This document shows, piece by piece, positions 9,746 to 20,819 of a stretch of DNA of 64,000 nt. The stretch is from Antilocapra americana (taxonomy: Eukaryota; Chordata; Mammalia; Artiodactyla; Antilocapridae), in NCBI GenBank assembly GCA_007570785.1, contig ML662465.1:3307172-3371171 (forward strand), read 5' to 3'. The notes beneath the pieces are model-generated. The model was not told where the DNA came from and made no database searches. It saw only the letters and a program-made list of their open reading frames with translations. Made by a program: the position numbers and the translations under genes. The stretch's first letter is position 1, and each line of letters starts with the position of its first letter.

Positions 9746-10078
9746 ATAAATGGAGATGCAGACATAGAGAACAGACTTATGGACAAGAGTGGCAGGGGAG
9801 AGGGAGAAGGTAAGATAAACTGAGAAGAGTAGCATGGATGCATATGGACTAACAAGTGCAAATAGGTATCCAATGGGAATCTACTGTATGACTCAAGGAA
9901 CTCAAACTGGGGCTCCATCACCACCTAGAGGGCTGGGAACAGGTGGGAGGTGGGAGAAAGATTCACGAGGGAGGGGCTATTATGTACACCTATGGCTGAT
10001 TCATGTTGATGTAAAACAGAAAGCAAACCAATATTATAAACCAATCATCAACCCATTAAAATAGATAAATATTTTTAA
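9746..10078 (+). mobile_element. L1: L1 3'UTR, second copy
   Basis: Repeats the 3'UTR order seen at 9071-9585: GCAGACATAGAGAACAGACT, TCCAATGGGAATCTACTGTA, GGGCTCCATCACCACCTAGA and AAACAGAAAGCAAACCAATA. It is a separate, more 5'-truncated insertion into the same old L1. Confidence 0.85.
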
Positions 10079-10339
10079 AAACTAAAGAGTAAAAAGAAAT
10101 AGTGAATAAACATAAATGAAACAGAAAAGTAAAGCAAAACAGGAGACGGCAGTAATAAAACTAAAGTCAACTCTGTAAAAGGAGCAATAAAATAAACAAA
10201 CTTCTAGCAAGACAGATCAAGGAAGAGAGTGTAGAGAACTCAAGAATGATCAAGGATAGATAACTAAAAATGTATGGGATATTGTACTATATATAAACTT
10301 ATAGCCATAAATCTGAAAATTCAGACTAAATATTTTATT

Positions 10340-10554
10340 TGTTGTTGTTGTTCATTTGCTAAGTCATGTCCAATACTTTTGAGACCCATGGACTGTAGCC
10401 CATCAGGCTCCTCTATCCATGGGATTCTCAAGGCAAGAATACTGGAGTGGGTTGCCATTTCCTCCTCCAGGGGGATCTTCCTGACCCAGGGATCAAACTC
10501 ATATCTCCTGCATTGCAGGCAGATTCTCTTACCGCTGAACCACCAAGGAAGCCC
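10340..10554 (-). mobile_element. Bov-tA: Bov-tA SINE
   Basis: Antisense copy with reversed head GCTGAACCACCAAGGAAGCC. TSD of 8 bp, ATTTTATT, at 10332-10339 and 10555-10562. Inserted into the old L1 ORF2. Confidence 0.95.
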
Positions 10555-11518
10555 ATTTTATTACTAAGGATGGCTAGCTTACCAAAATAAATTCAAAAGC
10601 ATTTTTAAAATAGCAAAGATAAATTTTTAAAAATTAAAATTCAGCAAAATAGCACTCCCAAATCACCAGACCTAGATAGTTTTATGGATTAGTCTTACCA
10701 GCATTCTCATAGCAAATAACCTGTACTTTACTGGGACAATTTTAGAGCATTGAAAAAGAAGGAAAGCTTTGTAATCAATTCTCAAAGACAAACATAAAAC
10801 TGATAGAGAAACCAAACTGTATTTCACCAGAAACAAACCAATTTAATACATAAATATAAATGCCAAAAATTAAAACAAAGATCAGTGGTTTTAATCTAAG
10901 TGTCTTCACCAATAATAAAACAGGATCAACTAAGAGATTTCTCAGGAATACTATGATGATCCATCATTAGGAGCTGAAATTAAATACTTTCATGAAATAA
11001 AAAAGAAATTCTATCTGACCATCTTGATACACACGAATAACTTTGATAAATATCTATCTAAATTCCCAAGAAAAATTCACAGCAAGCTAGAAATGGAAGG
11101 AGATCTGATTTCACCTGATAAAGGATATCCAGCAGAAATCTATCAGAAACGCCACACTTAGGGGTAAAACAATATAGGCATTCCAATTAAAATGAAGGGT
11201 TACATTCAAAAGTTTATTACCACTGTTATTCAAAATTCTTTGGGATATTAGACATTGCACTTACTGAAAAAGGAAAAAAAAAAAAGCTCAGAGGAGTTAA
11301 AATGATCAAGAAAACCACAAATTGTCCTCATTTGCATGTGTTTTAATATCTGACCTAAGGGGGAAAATCTGCTAAAATCAACTTAATTTTTTAAATTAAT
11401 AAGAACATTATAAACTGCCAGCAAGAAATCAATAGCTCTCCTCAACACCAATAAGAATTTACAATGGGAAGAGATTTGAATTATATTGACAGCAGTACGG
11501 AATACCTAAGAATACGCA

Positions 11519-11590
11519 CTGTTGCTCAGTCTCTCAGTCATGTCCGACTCCTTGCGACCCCATGGACTGCAGCACACCAGGCTTCCATAA
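11519..11590 (-). mobile_element. BovB: Short BovB/Bov-A tail fragment
   Basis: TTGCTCAGTCTCTCAGTCAT and GACTCCTTGCGACCCCATGG are the reversed 3' tail common to BovB and Bov-A. Only about 70 bp, as in a heavily 5'-truncated insertion. Confidence 0.75.
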
Positions 11591-12076
11591 CAACAATAGT
11601 AAAAACAACTATGGGGTGAAAAAAAATTACATGATTTTACTGAAGTACATTAAAATGCTTAAAAGGTTAAGTGTTATCTTTTATTTTACTTATTTTATTG
11701 AATATTTATCATTTCAATGCAATCCCATGGGGAAAAAAATGTGAGCGTAAATAAAACGTTAACTGCTTGTAACATCTATCTAGAGAAGCAAATAGAGCAT
11801 ATGACAAAATAAAAATCTGGTGTTAAGAGGCGGCTGGAATAGGCAAAGGTATTTCCCACTCTGGGCATTCACATTAGCACATACGAGAAGCTGTAGTAAC
11901 TAAAAGAATAGGGTTCTGGGAGAGAGATGAATGAATGGAACAGAACAGACAACATGGAAACAGATGGAAAGTTTGATTATGATGTAAGAAACCCACTATC
12001 CAGAGAGTGACATTAGCAAGATAGGGGGCTAGGAGGTTCCCCAACAAAAACAGTGATTTAACAAGTGCAGTCATTT

Positions 12077-12292
12077 GTTAAGTGTCGCTCGCTAAGTCGT
12101 GTCCAAACATTTCACAACCACATGGACTGTAGTCCACCAGGCTCCTCTGACCCTGCAATTTACCAGGCAAGAATACTGGAGTGGGTTGCCATTCATATCC
12201 TCTTCCAGGGGATCTTCCTGACTCAGGGATCAAACCCGCATTTCCTGCACTGGCAGGCAGATTCTTTACCACTTGAATCACTAGGAAAGCCC
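12077..12292 (-). mobile_element. Bov-tA: Bov-tA SINE
   Basis: Antisense copy from GTGTCGCTCGCTAAGTCGTG to the reversed head TTGAATCACTAGGAAAGCCC. It lies at the boundary between the old L1 ORF2 block and the L1 5'UTR block. Confidence 0.92.
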
Positions 12293-12913
12293 AATTTCAC
12301 AAGTACCCATGAACAAAAAGCATTTTGGAAGAGCTCTGGAGTATAATTAAGAAATGGTAGCAACCCTGCCAAGAAGCACAAAAAGAGGATGACTATGCAG
12401 AAAAGCGGAGAAAGCATTTCACTTGCATTACTGCATCCCCTGGCTGGCACAGCCCAGTATCAAAAGAGATCTCCTTGGTCACAACTCCACCCCATGGGGG
12501 AAAAGGACAGCGGGAAGACTCCAGCGACCTCCTCTGCCACAGAGGACTTCAGCAGCCCTTGCCACACTTCAGATGCCTGCACCTTCCCTGCGGAGAGCCC
12601 TGAAATCTTGGCCAACACCCACAGTGACCCCAGCTAGCAGAGCTGCCTGCAGTCCACAGCTCTGGGAGCCACAGCTGCCACTGCTCACCCCAGAACTGAA
12701 GCTGCTCCACCGGAAGAAGTGCCACCATACGTTCTACCCAGTCCACGCCCGTGTACTCAGTCACAGGTGGAGGTCTTTCCCCACAGAAGCCAATCCATAA
12801 AGTCTGGAAGGAATAAGTGCTCACTCAAACGCACAAACATAAAAGCAAGGCTACAAGGTCCAAGAAAAATCAAGGAACATGATACCACCGATAGAACACG
12901 ATAGATTTCCAGC

Positions 12914-13070
12914 TGTTGTCGTTCAGTCCCTCAGTCGCGTCTGATTCTTTGTCATCCCATGAACCTAGCATGCCAGCTTTCCCTGTCCTTCACTATCTCC
13001 CAGAGTTTGCTCAAACTCATGTCCATTGAGTCGATGATGCCATCTGTTCACCATCTCATCCAGTAACTGA
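12914..13070 (-). mobile_element. BovB: BovB LINE 3' end fragment
   Basis: GCTGTTGTCGTTCAGTCCCT, CCTTCACTATCTCCCAGAGT and GTCCATTGAGTCGATGATGC are the reversed BovB ORF2 end. It splits the L1 phrase 'ccagtaactgacccc'. Confidence 0.88.
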
Positions 13071-13100
13071 CCCCAAAGAAACAGCGATCTATGAACAAAG

Positions 13101-13320
13101 AGGGGCTTCCCAGGTGGCACTAGTGTTAAAGAATCTGCCTACCAGTGCAGGAGACGCAAGAGACGTGGGTTCAACCTCTGGGTCAGGAAGATCCCTGGAA
13201 TAGGAAACGGCAACCCACTCCGTTATTCTTGCCTGGAAAATTCCATGGACAGTGTAGCCTGTTTGGCTACCGTCCACGGGGTTGCAAAGAGTCAGACATG
13301 ACTGACCACCTACTGAGCAC
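13101..13320 (+). mobile_element. Bov-tA: Bov-tA SINE
   Basis: Sense copy AGGGGCTTCCCAGGTGGCAC to GACATGACTGACCACCTACT. Perfect 10-bp TSD ATGAACAAAG at 13091-13100 and 13321-13330, made from the L1 sequence it entered. Confidence 0.96.
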
Positions 13321-13475
13321 ATGAACAAAGAATTTAGAGTAATTATTTTAAAGATGCTCAGCAAGCTACAAGTCAATGAAATCAGAAAAATACAAGAAGT
13401 TCAACAAAGAGTCAGAAATCACATACACACACAAAAGAACCAAAGAGAAATTCTGGAGCTGAAGAAAACATTTAA

Positions 13476-14109
13476 ATTTAAAAAAATGTAAATCCCTGTG
13501 AGCCAAAAGATACTGGAAACTTCATTAAGTGTTTCCAAACTGATGACAAATGGGGAAATGTGACTTAAATGGCAAATAACAGGAGGTGTTAATACCAAAA
13601 TGGCAGGCACTGTTGGTGCTTTAACCCAAAACTCCTTATCAATGTCTTTTGACTCTTTTGTCTTCACTCCAGCCATTGTAAACTCCCTTGCAGATCTGAG
13701 GAAAAGCTGTAGCTTTCTGATAAAAAGGACAGATGCCACTGGCACTAATATTCTGTGATCAAGAAGAAAAGAACAAATCACACCCAAAAAAAGAAGAAAC
13801 AAAACACTAAGAGACCCCACTGCTGACAGAGACTGAGCCACAGAGCAACCGCCAACAGCTGTCCACCTCTAGGCCTCTTGTTGCCTAAGAACACTCAGCC
13901 CCTATCCCTTAAAGTTACTGTTAATCCGGTTCCCTGTCCCTTGCAGGGGACATTTTCAAATATCATCAGTAACATAAAAGGAACATAATAGGAATCACCA
14001 AGATGAAAACAACCCACCAGAAAAACAGGCAAAGGCCAGAATTGGTCAATTAAAGGCAAAGAGAAACTAATGTACATTAAATTCAAAAGACTAAACTCTT
14101 AACAAAGGA
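13476..14109. other. Unassigned stretch with a minus-strand open frame
   Basis: No repeat recognised. A 140-codon minus-strand frame (13841-13419) contains hydrophobic stretches and the short polar block TKESKDIDKEFWVKAP. It extends into L1 sequence at its 3' end and I do not recognise the product. It could be chance or a decayed pseudogene. Confidence 0.3.
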
Positions 14110-14560
14110 CAAAGTAAACAGTGAGATGGCATTTTTCAGCCTTCAGATTGGCAAAAATTTGAGAGAAATACAGTATCCAATGTGGCCAGAGCACAAGGAA
14201 TTGCTATCATTATTACATGCTATTCCTTGGCACAGCCACTTTGAGAGTCAGTTTTTCAGCATCGTTTCATCAAAATTTTAACCAGGCTTTCTTTTTGACC
14301 CTTGACCCAGCATTTCTACTTCTTAGACTCCATCCTACAGAAAAAAAATGTTGTGTGTGTGCCCAAAGGTACATGTTTTAAAAAGATCATTATTGTATTG
14401 TTTATAATATCAAAAAAAATGGAAGCATTTTTTTAAAAAAGGGCTAAATGAACAATCTCATTCAGCAACTGAACAGTGTGAGGACCGCAGTACGTATTTT
14501 TGCAGAAGAATGGCCGAGATATGTCGTTCAAAAAAGAAATAAAACTTCAGACCTACTGGC
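14110..14560 (+). mobile_element. L1M: Old L1 3' end
   Basis: CAGATTGGCAAAAATTTGAG, GACCCTTGACCCAGCATTTC and TTATTGTATTGTTTATAATA follow the order of an L1M 3' end ('ttggcaaaaatt...ttgacccagcaattcc...agcattgtttataat'). Confidence 0.6.
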
Positions 14561-15259
14561 ACTCAGCAAATCATTTCTGAACCAATAAACATGGATGTCT
14601 AGCTGAATGAACAAACGATCCTAACTTTGTTTAATAAGCAACAAAGCTGTAAATATACCTTTGCAAGAGAACAGAAAGCAGTCTAGGAGGATGGACACCA
14701 TGGTTTTAGAAAAGAACACATACAGGGAGAATAATTAATGATGGGCCAGAGTGGAGATGAGGCTTCTTCTTGCTGCAGATAAGCTCAGGGATATCAACAA
14801 AAAACTTAAATTGGAGGGAAATACTGCTTCAACAATCTAGTATACAAACTTCAGGAAGCTAGGCCAACTTGAGAGGAGAAGACATTCAAAATCCATTAGA
14901 AAGAAATCCCAGCAGTGTCACAGCCGATCACCTTGCATCAAGCCATCCCCACTCTTCAAATGATAATGCAGTCCAAGACTTGCATGTTAATCAAAGAATC
15001 TTGCACACGATGCTGCAGGCTCCTGCTGTATTAGTAACAGGACTCGTTAATAGCCGCGACTGAAAGACTGAAGTTGATTATAGCTGTTAAAGGTGGAGGA
15101 TCGTTTGACAGATCCACCCCACCTCCCACCATGTTTATTTCCAGACTCTCTGCCAGAGGAGCTGAGCTCACTTCGGTAGCTCATCTCAAAAGATAACCTC
15201 CTACCTCTCCTTCCCCCAGAAAAGCATGTCTCCTGGTATTCGGATGTAGCTTCCTTTAC
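14561..15259. other. Unassigned stretch
   Basis: No gene or repeat family recognised. A 64-codon plus-strand frame at 14869-15063 has no recognisable motif. Confidence 0.3.
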
Positions 15260-15426
15260 TCAAATCTGGGCTTATGCTGTGATTCAGTTTTGACAAACAG
15301 AATACCATGGAAGTGATGCAGGTCTAAGACTAGGTCAGAGAAATTTTGAATTTTCTTGGAACGCTTCCTCTTAGGACTGTTCCCTGTTAGGAATTAGCAT
15401 TTTAACAATCCTGCAGATGTATTCTT

Positions 15427-15636
15427 GGGCTTCCCAGGTAGCTCAGGGGTAAAGAATCTTCCAGCCAGTGCAGGAGACATAGGTTCAATCTCTGGCTTGG
15501 GAAGATCCCCTGGAGGAGGAAATGGCAACCCACTCTAGTATCCTTGCCTGGAGAATCCCATGGACAGAGGAGCCTGGCAGGCTACAGTCCATGGGGCCAT
15601 AAAGAGTTAAGACATGACTGAGGACTAAACAACAAC
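15427..15636 (+). mobile_element. Bov-tA: Bov-tA SINE
   Basis: Sense copy GGGCTTCCCAGGTAGCTCAG to GACATGACTGAGGACTAAAC. The Bov-A body is well kept (CCTTGCCTGGAGAATCCCAT). TSD not evident. Confidence 0.94.
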
Positions 15637-15809
15637 CACAAAAAATTAACTGTCCTGGAAATGGACTACTTTCTTGAGACAGTCATAAAAATTCCAAGCC
15701 TTATAGAGAGGACATATATAGGAGATCTGGCAGAGAGCTGCCAGCTGACAGTCAGTACCAACTGCCAACAGAGTAAGTGACCTCAGACAAATCTTCAGTA
15801 GCCACCAAG

Positions 15810-16649
15810 TAAGCAGATAGGGTAGGGGGTCCCTGGAGAAAGAGAACCAGGAATGGCTTTCTTGATATAAAAGAACCCATTTTGTTCTAAGCCATTTTGT
15901 GATCTAAGCTTGGCCACGATGCTTGCCCTTGAATAAATCTCAGTAATTATTGATCTGAAGGGAACAAAGAAATGAAAGAACAGGGAAATGGCAGTCAAAC
16001 TGGAGCAGTGAGAAGACAGGGTCCTGGCTTCTCCTGAAGGGGATACACATAATAATACACCTTTGAGTTCTGCAAGACCTAAGGCTCTGCCCCAAGTGGA
16101 GGATGCAGTGGTTGTTGACCCTCCTGACTTTTATCAAGTAAAGCTTGGGTTCTGTCAACCTTTGCCCCAGTTCTATGCTGAATTCTCTTCTGCTCAAAAT
16201 TCCTTCATGAAAATATATGTGCAAGTTCAGTTCAACTCTTTGCCCAACTCTTTGCAACTCTATGGACTGAAGCCCACTAGGCTCCTCTGTTTATGGGATT
16301 TCCCAAGCAAGAATACTAGAGTGGGTGGCCATTTCCTTCTCCAAAGGATCTTCCCAGCCCAAGGACTGAGCCCACATCTCCTGTACCCGCTGCACTGGCA
16401 GGCAAGTTCTCTACCACTGAGCTACCAGGGAAACCCTGACTATGTACGTACTCTTCCCTGAAAACTTCCCTAATTTTACTGTTGATGAGACACTGTTTGG
16501 GGAAAGATCCCCGGAGTCCTCTGTAATTGCTGCAAGAAATAAATCCTTCCTTCTGGAAATCTTTGGCTTGGCTGTGTCTACTAGCTCAGCATCCACCAAG
16601 AGGCAAATCCAGTTTTCTGGCATCAACTATTTTACAGGAGCTGCTTCAC
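15810..16649 (+). mobile_element. ERV LTR-like insertion inside the older LTR
   Basis: About 840 bp (630 without its own SINE) filling the gap in the older LTR. It contains two polyadenylation-type AATAAA sites, one after GCTTGCCCTTG (about 15931) and one after GCTGCAAGA (about 16539), and ends GCTTCACA. This is the layout expected of a class I retroviral LTR. The 5' TG end is not clear, and no coding sequence is attached. Confidence 0.45.
16228..16436 (-). mobile_element. Bov-tA: Bov-tA SINE
   Basis: Antisense copy from AGTTCAACTCTTTGCCCAAC to reversed head GAGCTACCAGGGAAACCC. The phrase CAACTCTTTGC is duplicated near its 3' end. Confidence 0.92.
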
Positions 16650-16969
16650 AGACCTAAATGAGAACTGCCCAGCTAAGGGCAAATCAATCCACAGCACTCT
16701 AAGAAATAATGATACATTGTTGTTTTAACCCACTAAATTTGGAGGTACTGAGGACCACCATTCACTTTTCAAGAAGACAACAGTCCTGTAAGAGGAGGGA
16801 ATGAAAGTTCTGCTGGGGAAGTGCACAGAGGCCTCCATCTTTCTCGTCAAGACTTAGCCAATGGCAGAGAGTTATGACTCCTGCTGCTCATCTTTTCATA
16901 TGCTAATTTCAGGAACTCCGCTACCTCATAGATGGATACTATTCTGAAAGATTTTTTTAATTTCATTAA

Positions 16970-17088
16970 TTAATCAATTTTTGGCTGCATCATTTGGCAT
17001 GCAGGATTTTAGTTCCCCAACCAGAGGTTGAACCTGCACCCCTTGCAGTGGAAGCATGGTGTCTTAACTACTAGACAACTGGGGAAGT
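16970..17088 (-). mobile_element. CHR: CHR-type tRNA SINE
   Basis: Reversed copy: TTTTTGGCTGCATCATTTGG, GTTCCCCAACCAGAGGTTGA, TGGTGTCTTAACTACTAGAC. This is the 'ggctgc...ccccaaccagggattgaacc...agtcttaaccactgga' pattern. Confidence 0.8.
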
Positions 17089-17104
17089 ACCTGGCAGATT
17101 CTGT

Positions 17105-17215
17105 GATCAGCACCATTTTCTAGATGAAGAAACTAAGGCTTTAGAGTCACAATAACTTGTTTCAGGTGGCACAGCTGGTAAATAGTGGAGCTAATGCATT
17201 CAAAAGTACTTATTT
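17105..17215 (-). repeat. MIR: MIR SINE
   Basis: CACCATTTTCTAGATGAAGA, AGAGTCACAATAACTTGTTT and GGCACAGCTGGTAAATAGTG are the reversed MIR core. Confidence 0.75.
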
Positions 17216-17242
17216 TCTCAGGAAATACTGATAGAATACCTA

Positions 17243-17464
17243 TGCGTGCACGCATGCTAAGTTGCTCCAGTTGCATCTGACTCTTTGTGACCCCAAGGAC
17301 TATAGCCCACCACACTCCTCTGGCAATGGGATTTCCCAGCAAGAACACTGGAGTGGATTGGCATCCCCTCCTCCAGGGGATCTTCCCAACCCAGGGACTG
17401 AACCCAGGTCTCTATGTCTCCGGCAATGGCAGGCAGATTCTTTACTATTAGTGCCTGGGAAGCC
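17243..17464 (-). mobile_element. Bov-tA: Bov-tA SINE
   Basis: Antisense copy from GCACGCATGCTAAGTTGCTC to the reversed head TAGTGCCTGGGAAGCC. Confidence 0.93.
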
Positions 17465-19264
17465 TGAGAGCATCTATATAATAAGGTATATTTAAAAAAT
17501 GGCTCTAAGCCCCTTGAATTCAAAATAGTCATTGGTCCCTAAAGATTCTGATTCCTAGGATTCTGGTGGTAGAATCATATTTCAATGACTTCCTCATAAG
17601 AGGTTTAATAAAGCAAAGACACAAAGAAGGTTTTCAGGATTCAATTCAATGAATTTACTAGGTATCCAAAATGTGCCCATTCAGGTTCTAGATTCTAGGA
17701 ATAAAAAGATGAAAAAGACACAGTTTCTGCCTTCAAAAATATCCCAGCTCATACTAGGGTAAGTGCAAGAAGGAAAAAAGAAAACCTACAGTACAGTATG
17801 ATACATACAGATATCAAGTCGTTCGAAGTGTTTTTAAAGTAGAGAAGAAAAAGCCCACATTGTTTCGGTGTATCCATTCTCCAAACTTATTTTAACATAA
17901 ACTCAGCTCTTTGGGTGTGAAATTGTTAGATTTCTACATCAATACTGTAAGTATCTCACTCAGCCTAAAAGAAGTGCTTCACAGCGCCATATGTAATCCC
18001 CAAACTTAAGCCAAAGCCTCAAGACTCCTGGAGGTGACCTTTTCTTCAACAAAACCCAACCTCATCTGAGCCACTTCCCTGCCCACTAGGAAAGGGCATG
18101 GTCTGAAGCTGAACCTGCCATATGACGAAGATTCCAAAATGTCAAGGAGCCATTGACTTCCGTATTTGTGCCAACGCATCACAAATATGGTTTCTTAGAG
18201 TGGTGGGGCTGGGCTCAGCCCCAGAGTGCCAGATGGTCCTGAGTGCTCAGCATAAAGCCATCTGTAGAACAATTCCTTCTACGGCCGTTACAATTTGTAC
18301 TGATTATAAGCCTCCATCAGAATGTGCTTAGAACTCTTATCTATGGATAATCCTGAGCCTCTTCATTACAGCTCTGGGTTTAAGACTATACTTTCAGCTG
18401 TAAGAATGGGAGAAACACATTGCGTGACTATTCGGTTTATCACCCACTGAGGTAGGTCCTAATGTGCACTACACCCCCTTCCTTGGAAACTCACAGACGA
18501 GAGGATGATTTAGACCCACTTGTGAAAGCTAATCTAAAAATACAAGATGCTACATAGGAGTAACCCTGGTTTTGAATTAAATGTTAGAAGAACCAAACAG
18601 TGGGTTTTATTTGGCAAACAATTAGACTCTTGTGTCTAGGACAAAAAGCCTACTTGGCTGTGGATGGCCTATGGATTGAGAGCAGCACCACAATCTCACC
18701 CATGTGTAATATCTACATGGGTGCTGCCTGTAACAATAAAAACTCTGCATTGTTTATTTGATCCAGGACATTAGGATGTGTAATATCTAAAATAAGAGGA
18801 TATTCTCTAGGTGATGAAATCCTTTTCTGAATCAATTTTGGCCCCAGTAGGTTGATACATTATTTCCTCACCGTGCTCAAAGCATTAAGGTACTCGTAAA
18901 ATGAGTTAATGACCCATTTAAAAATGCCCTTTATGGAAAAAATCACTTTTCTATTCCAGGAAGCTGACATTACATTATCTTTATCATTACAATGTGATAG
19001 CATCTGAGAACTATTTACAAGAAGGCACTGGCTGGGCTAGAAGTTACATGATGACCAACAATGTATTTGATATTGGGAGTAAAATAAAATAGGGAAGTTA
19101 TTTAAGGTAACCTATCAAAACACTCTCTAGTGGAATAGCTGGGATGCCATGCTGACTTGACAGAACCATACCACGTAGGGAGACTTCTGGGTCGTAGACA
19201 ATTGCTTCTCAAAATGGCAAGAGGAATCCTAAACCAGTTGGAAATTTCTGTTGTAATAACCAAA
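17465..19264. other. Repeat-poor stretch
   Basis: About 1.8 kb with no gene and no confident repeat. The exception is 17640-17765 (AATGAATTTACTAGGTATCC ... AAAGATGAAAAAGACACAGT), which resembles the 'tttattgagcacctac...gaataagacacagtccctgccctc' block of an ancient mammalian repeat. Confidence 0.4.
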
Positions 19265-19691
19265 CCTTTTTTTTTTTTAATTTTTTTTTCCTTTACATTA
19301 TCGTGTTGGTTTTGCCATACATTGCCATGAATCCACCATGGGTATACATGTGTTCCCCTTCCAGAACCCCCTTCCCACCTCCCTCCTGATTCCATCCCTC
19401 TGGGTCATCCCGGTGCACCAGCCCTGAGCACCCTATATCATGCATCAAACCTGGGCTGGCGATTGATTTCACATATGATAATTTACCTATTTCAATGCCG
19501 TTCTCCCATTGTCATCCCACCCTTGCCCTCTCCCTAGAGTCCAAAAGACTGTTCTATACATCTGCGTCTCTTTTGCTGTCTCGCATACAGGGTTATCATT
19601 ACCATCTTTCTAAATTCCATATGTATGCATTAGTATACTGTATTGTTGTTTTTCCTTCTGGCTTACTTCACTCTGTATAATTTGCAACAGA
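19265..19691 (-). mobile_element. L1-BT: Ruminant L1 3' end (5'-truncated)
   Basis: Begins with the reversed poly(A), a T-run at about 19267-19288. Then CGTGTTGGTTTTGCCATACA, GGGCTGGCGATTGATTTCAC, TTTGCTGTCTCGCATACAGG and TTCTGGCTTACTTCACTCTG follow: 3'UTR and ORF2 end on the minus strand. It is less diverged than the other L1 pieces, suggesting a younger insertion. Confidence 0.9.
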
Positions 19692-20384
19692 GGGCTTCCC
19701 ACAAAGATTTTCAGTATATTTAAGGAATTCTGGACAAGAGTCTTTTCTTAATTGTCTCCATTACACCCCTAATATTCCAGTGAGTTATCAGGATGAAAGG
19801 GATGATCAAGACATTTATGTTGCTGTAAATAAATAGCAATCAAAAAGGACATTCTGGTTTCCACTGATCAACATGCCATAGGCAGTATAACTCAACTATT
19901 TCATTCTGGACTGAAGTAATGCCTTATATGACAAATATTTCATAAGGAAAATATTTCAGGTTTAGCTTCTTCTCTTCTTATACTTTTCTCCTTTTAATTA
20001 GTAGTGTTTGCCTTTTCCTTATAAAGGACTAGACCTGCCCTAAAACTCAGCCCAGGATCCCCAAGGTACATAAAGCTCAAAGTGCTGGATGGCTTTTGTG
20101 ATGATGTCTTTATCATTAAAATTAGGGGACGGGACAAGGACAGAAAACCCTGTCTAGGACTTCTTATGGTTGGCATTCTAAATCCTCGCTCTGCCAACTT
20201 ATCACAGACAAAACAGTAGAGGGAAGGGCGCTGACCACAATGGTTGTTCTTCAAGGTCGCTGTATTTTAATAAACATTAGAATGGAGCCTAATACCTTCT
20301 TCCCAGAAAAAAACATCATGTAAGTAACCACGGAAGCATCTCTCGAGTGTCAGAGATCACTGAATCAATGATTTTGTGCATGGG
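19692..20384. other. Unassigned stretch
   Basis: No repeat or gene recognised. A minus-strand frame at 20254-19994 (86 codons) has no recognisable motif. Confidence 0.35.
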
Positions 20385-20819
20385 CCTAGTAGAGACTATC
20401 ATTCTGAGTGAAGTGAGTCATCAGACAGAGAAGGAGAAATATCACATGACATCCCTTCTACATGGGATCTGAGAAGAAATGATACAAATGATCTTACTTA
20501 CAAAACACAAAGAGACTCACCAACCTGGAGAATGAACTTACGATTGCTGGGGGAAAGGATGGGGAAAAGGGATAGACAGGGAGTTTGGGATGGACATGTA
20601 CACACTGCTATATTTAAAATGGATAATCAGCAAGGACCTACTTATAGCACAGGGAACTCTGCTCAGTGTTATGTGGCAGCCCAAATGGAAGGAGATTTGG
20701 GGGGGAGAATGGATACATGTATAAGTGTGGTTAAGTCCCTTTGCTGTTCACATGAAACTATCACAATATTGCTAATCAGCTGTATACCAATACAAAACAA
20801 AAAAGTTTTTAAAAATTAA
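20385..20819 (+). mobile_element. L1: L1 3'UTR
   Basis: TGAGTGAAGTGAGTCATCAG, GAACTTACGATTGCTGGGGG, TCAGCAAGGACCTACTTATA and AGCTGTATACCAATACAAAA follow the L1 3' end order, with an A-rich tail at 20795-20819. Confidence 0.85.

Larger units (their letters stand above)
7640..12060 (+). mobile_element. L1M: Old L1 ORF2, broken into at least four blocks
   Basis: Blocks recognisable by L1 ORF2 order are an endonuclease-region block at about 7760-8060 (GGGACAAAGGAAGATATTTT), a block at about 8800-9070, a block at 9586-9745 (GAATGCTTGTATTAGAAAAT), and a long block at 10080-12060 (CTTCTAGCAAGACAGATCAA; GAATGGAACAGAACAGACAA). Between them lie younger insertions listed separately: BovB/Bov-A, a Tigger-like element, two L1 3' ends and Bov-tA copies. 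Many stops and indels; not functional. The most 5' block is the least certain. Confidence 0.6.
12300..13475 (+). mobile_element. L1-BT: Ruminant L1 5'UTR and ORF1 start, interrupted
   Basis: GC-richer sequence matching the L1 5' region in order: AGTATCAAAAGAGATCTCCT, TGAAATCTTGGCCAACACCC, AAAGCAAGGCTACAAGGTCC, then ORF1-proximal CAGTAACTGACCCCAAAGAA and GAAATTCTGGAGCTGAAGAA. A BovB tail (12914-13070) and a Bov-tA (13101-13320) are inserted. The long GC-rich open frames here (for example 12423-12800 plus, 12549-12824 minus) are 5'UTR artefacts, not genes. The L1 breaks off after about 13475. Confidence 0.75.
15260..16760 (+). mobile_element. Old MaLR-like LTR, split by a SINE and a second LTR
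   Basis: Three collinear blocks match one old mammalian LTR: 15260-15426 (GTTTTGACAAACAGAATACC), 15640-15805 (CAGTACCAACTGCCAACAGA) and 16650-16760 (GAGAACTGCCCAGCTAAGGG, then CATTGTTGTTTTAACCCACT, the usual 3' end). The first gap is a Bov-tA (15427-15636). The second is about 840 bp of LTR-like sequence. Assignment is by remembered consensus order. Confidence 0.55.

Noticed and set aside
12423..12824. GC-rich open frames on both strands (125 and 91 codons)
   Set aside because: They lie inside the L1 5'UTR, whose GC-rich sequence gives long chance frames.
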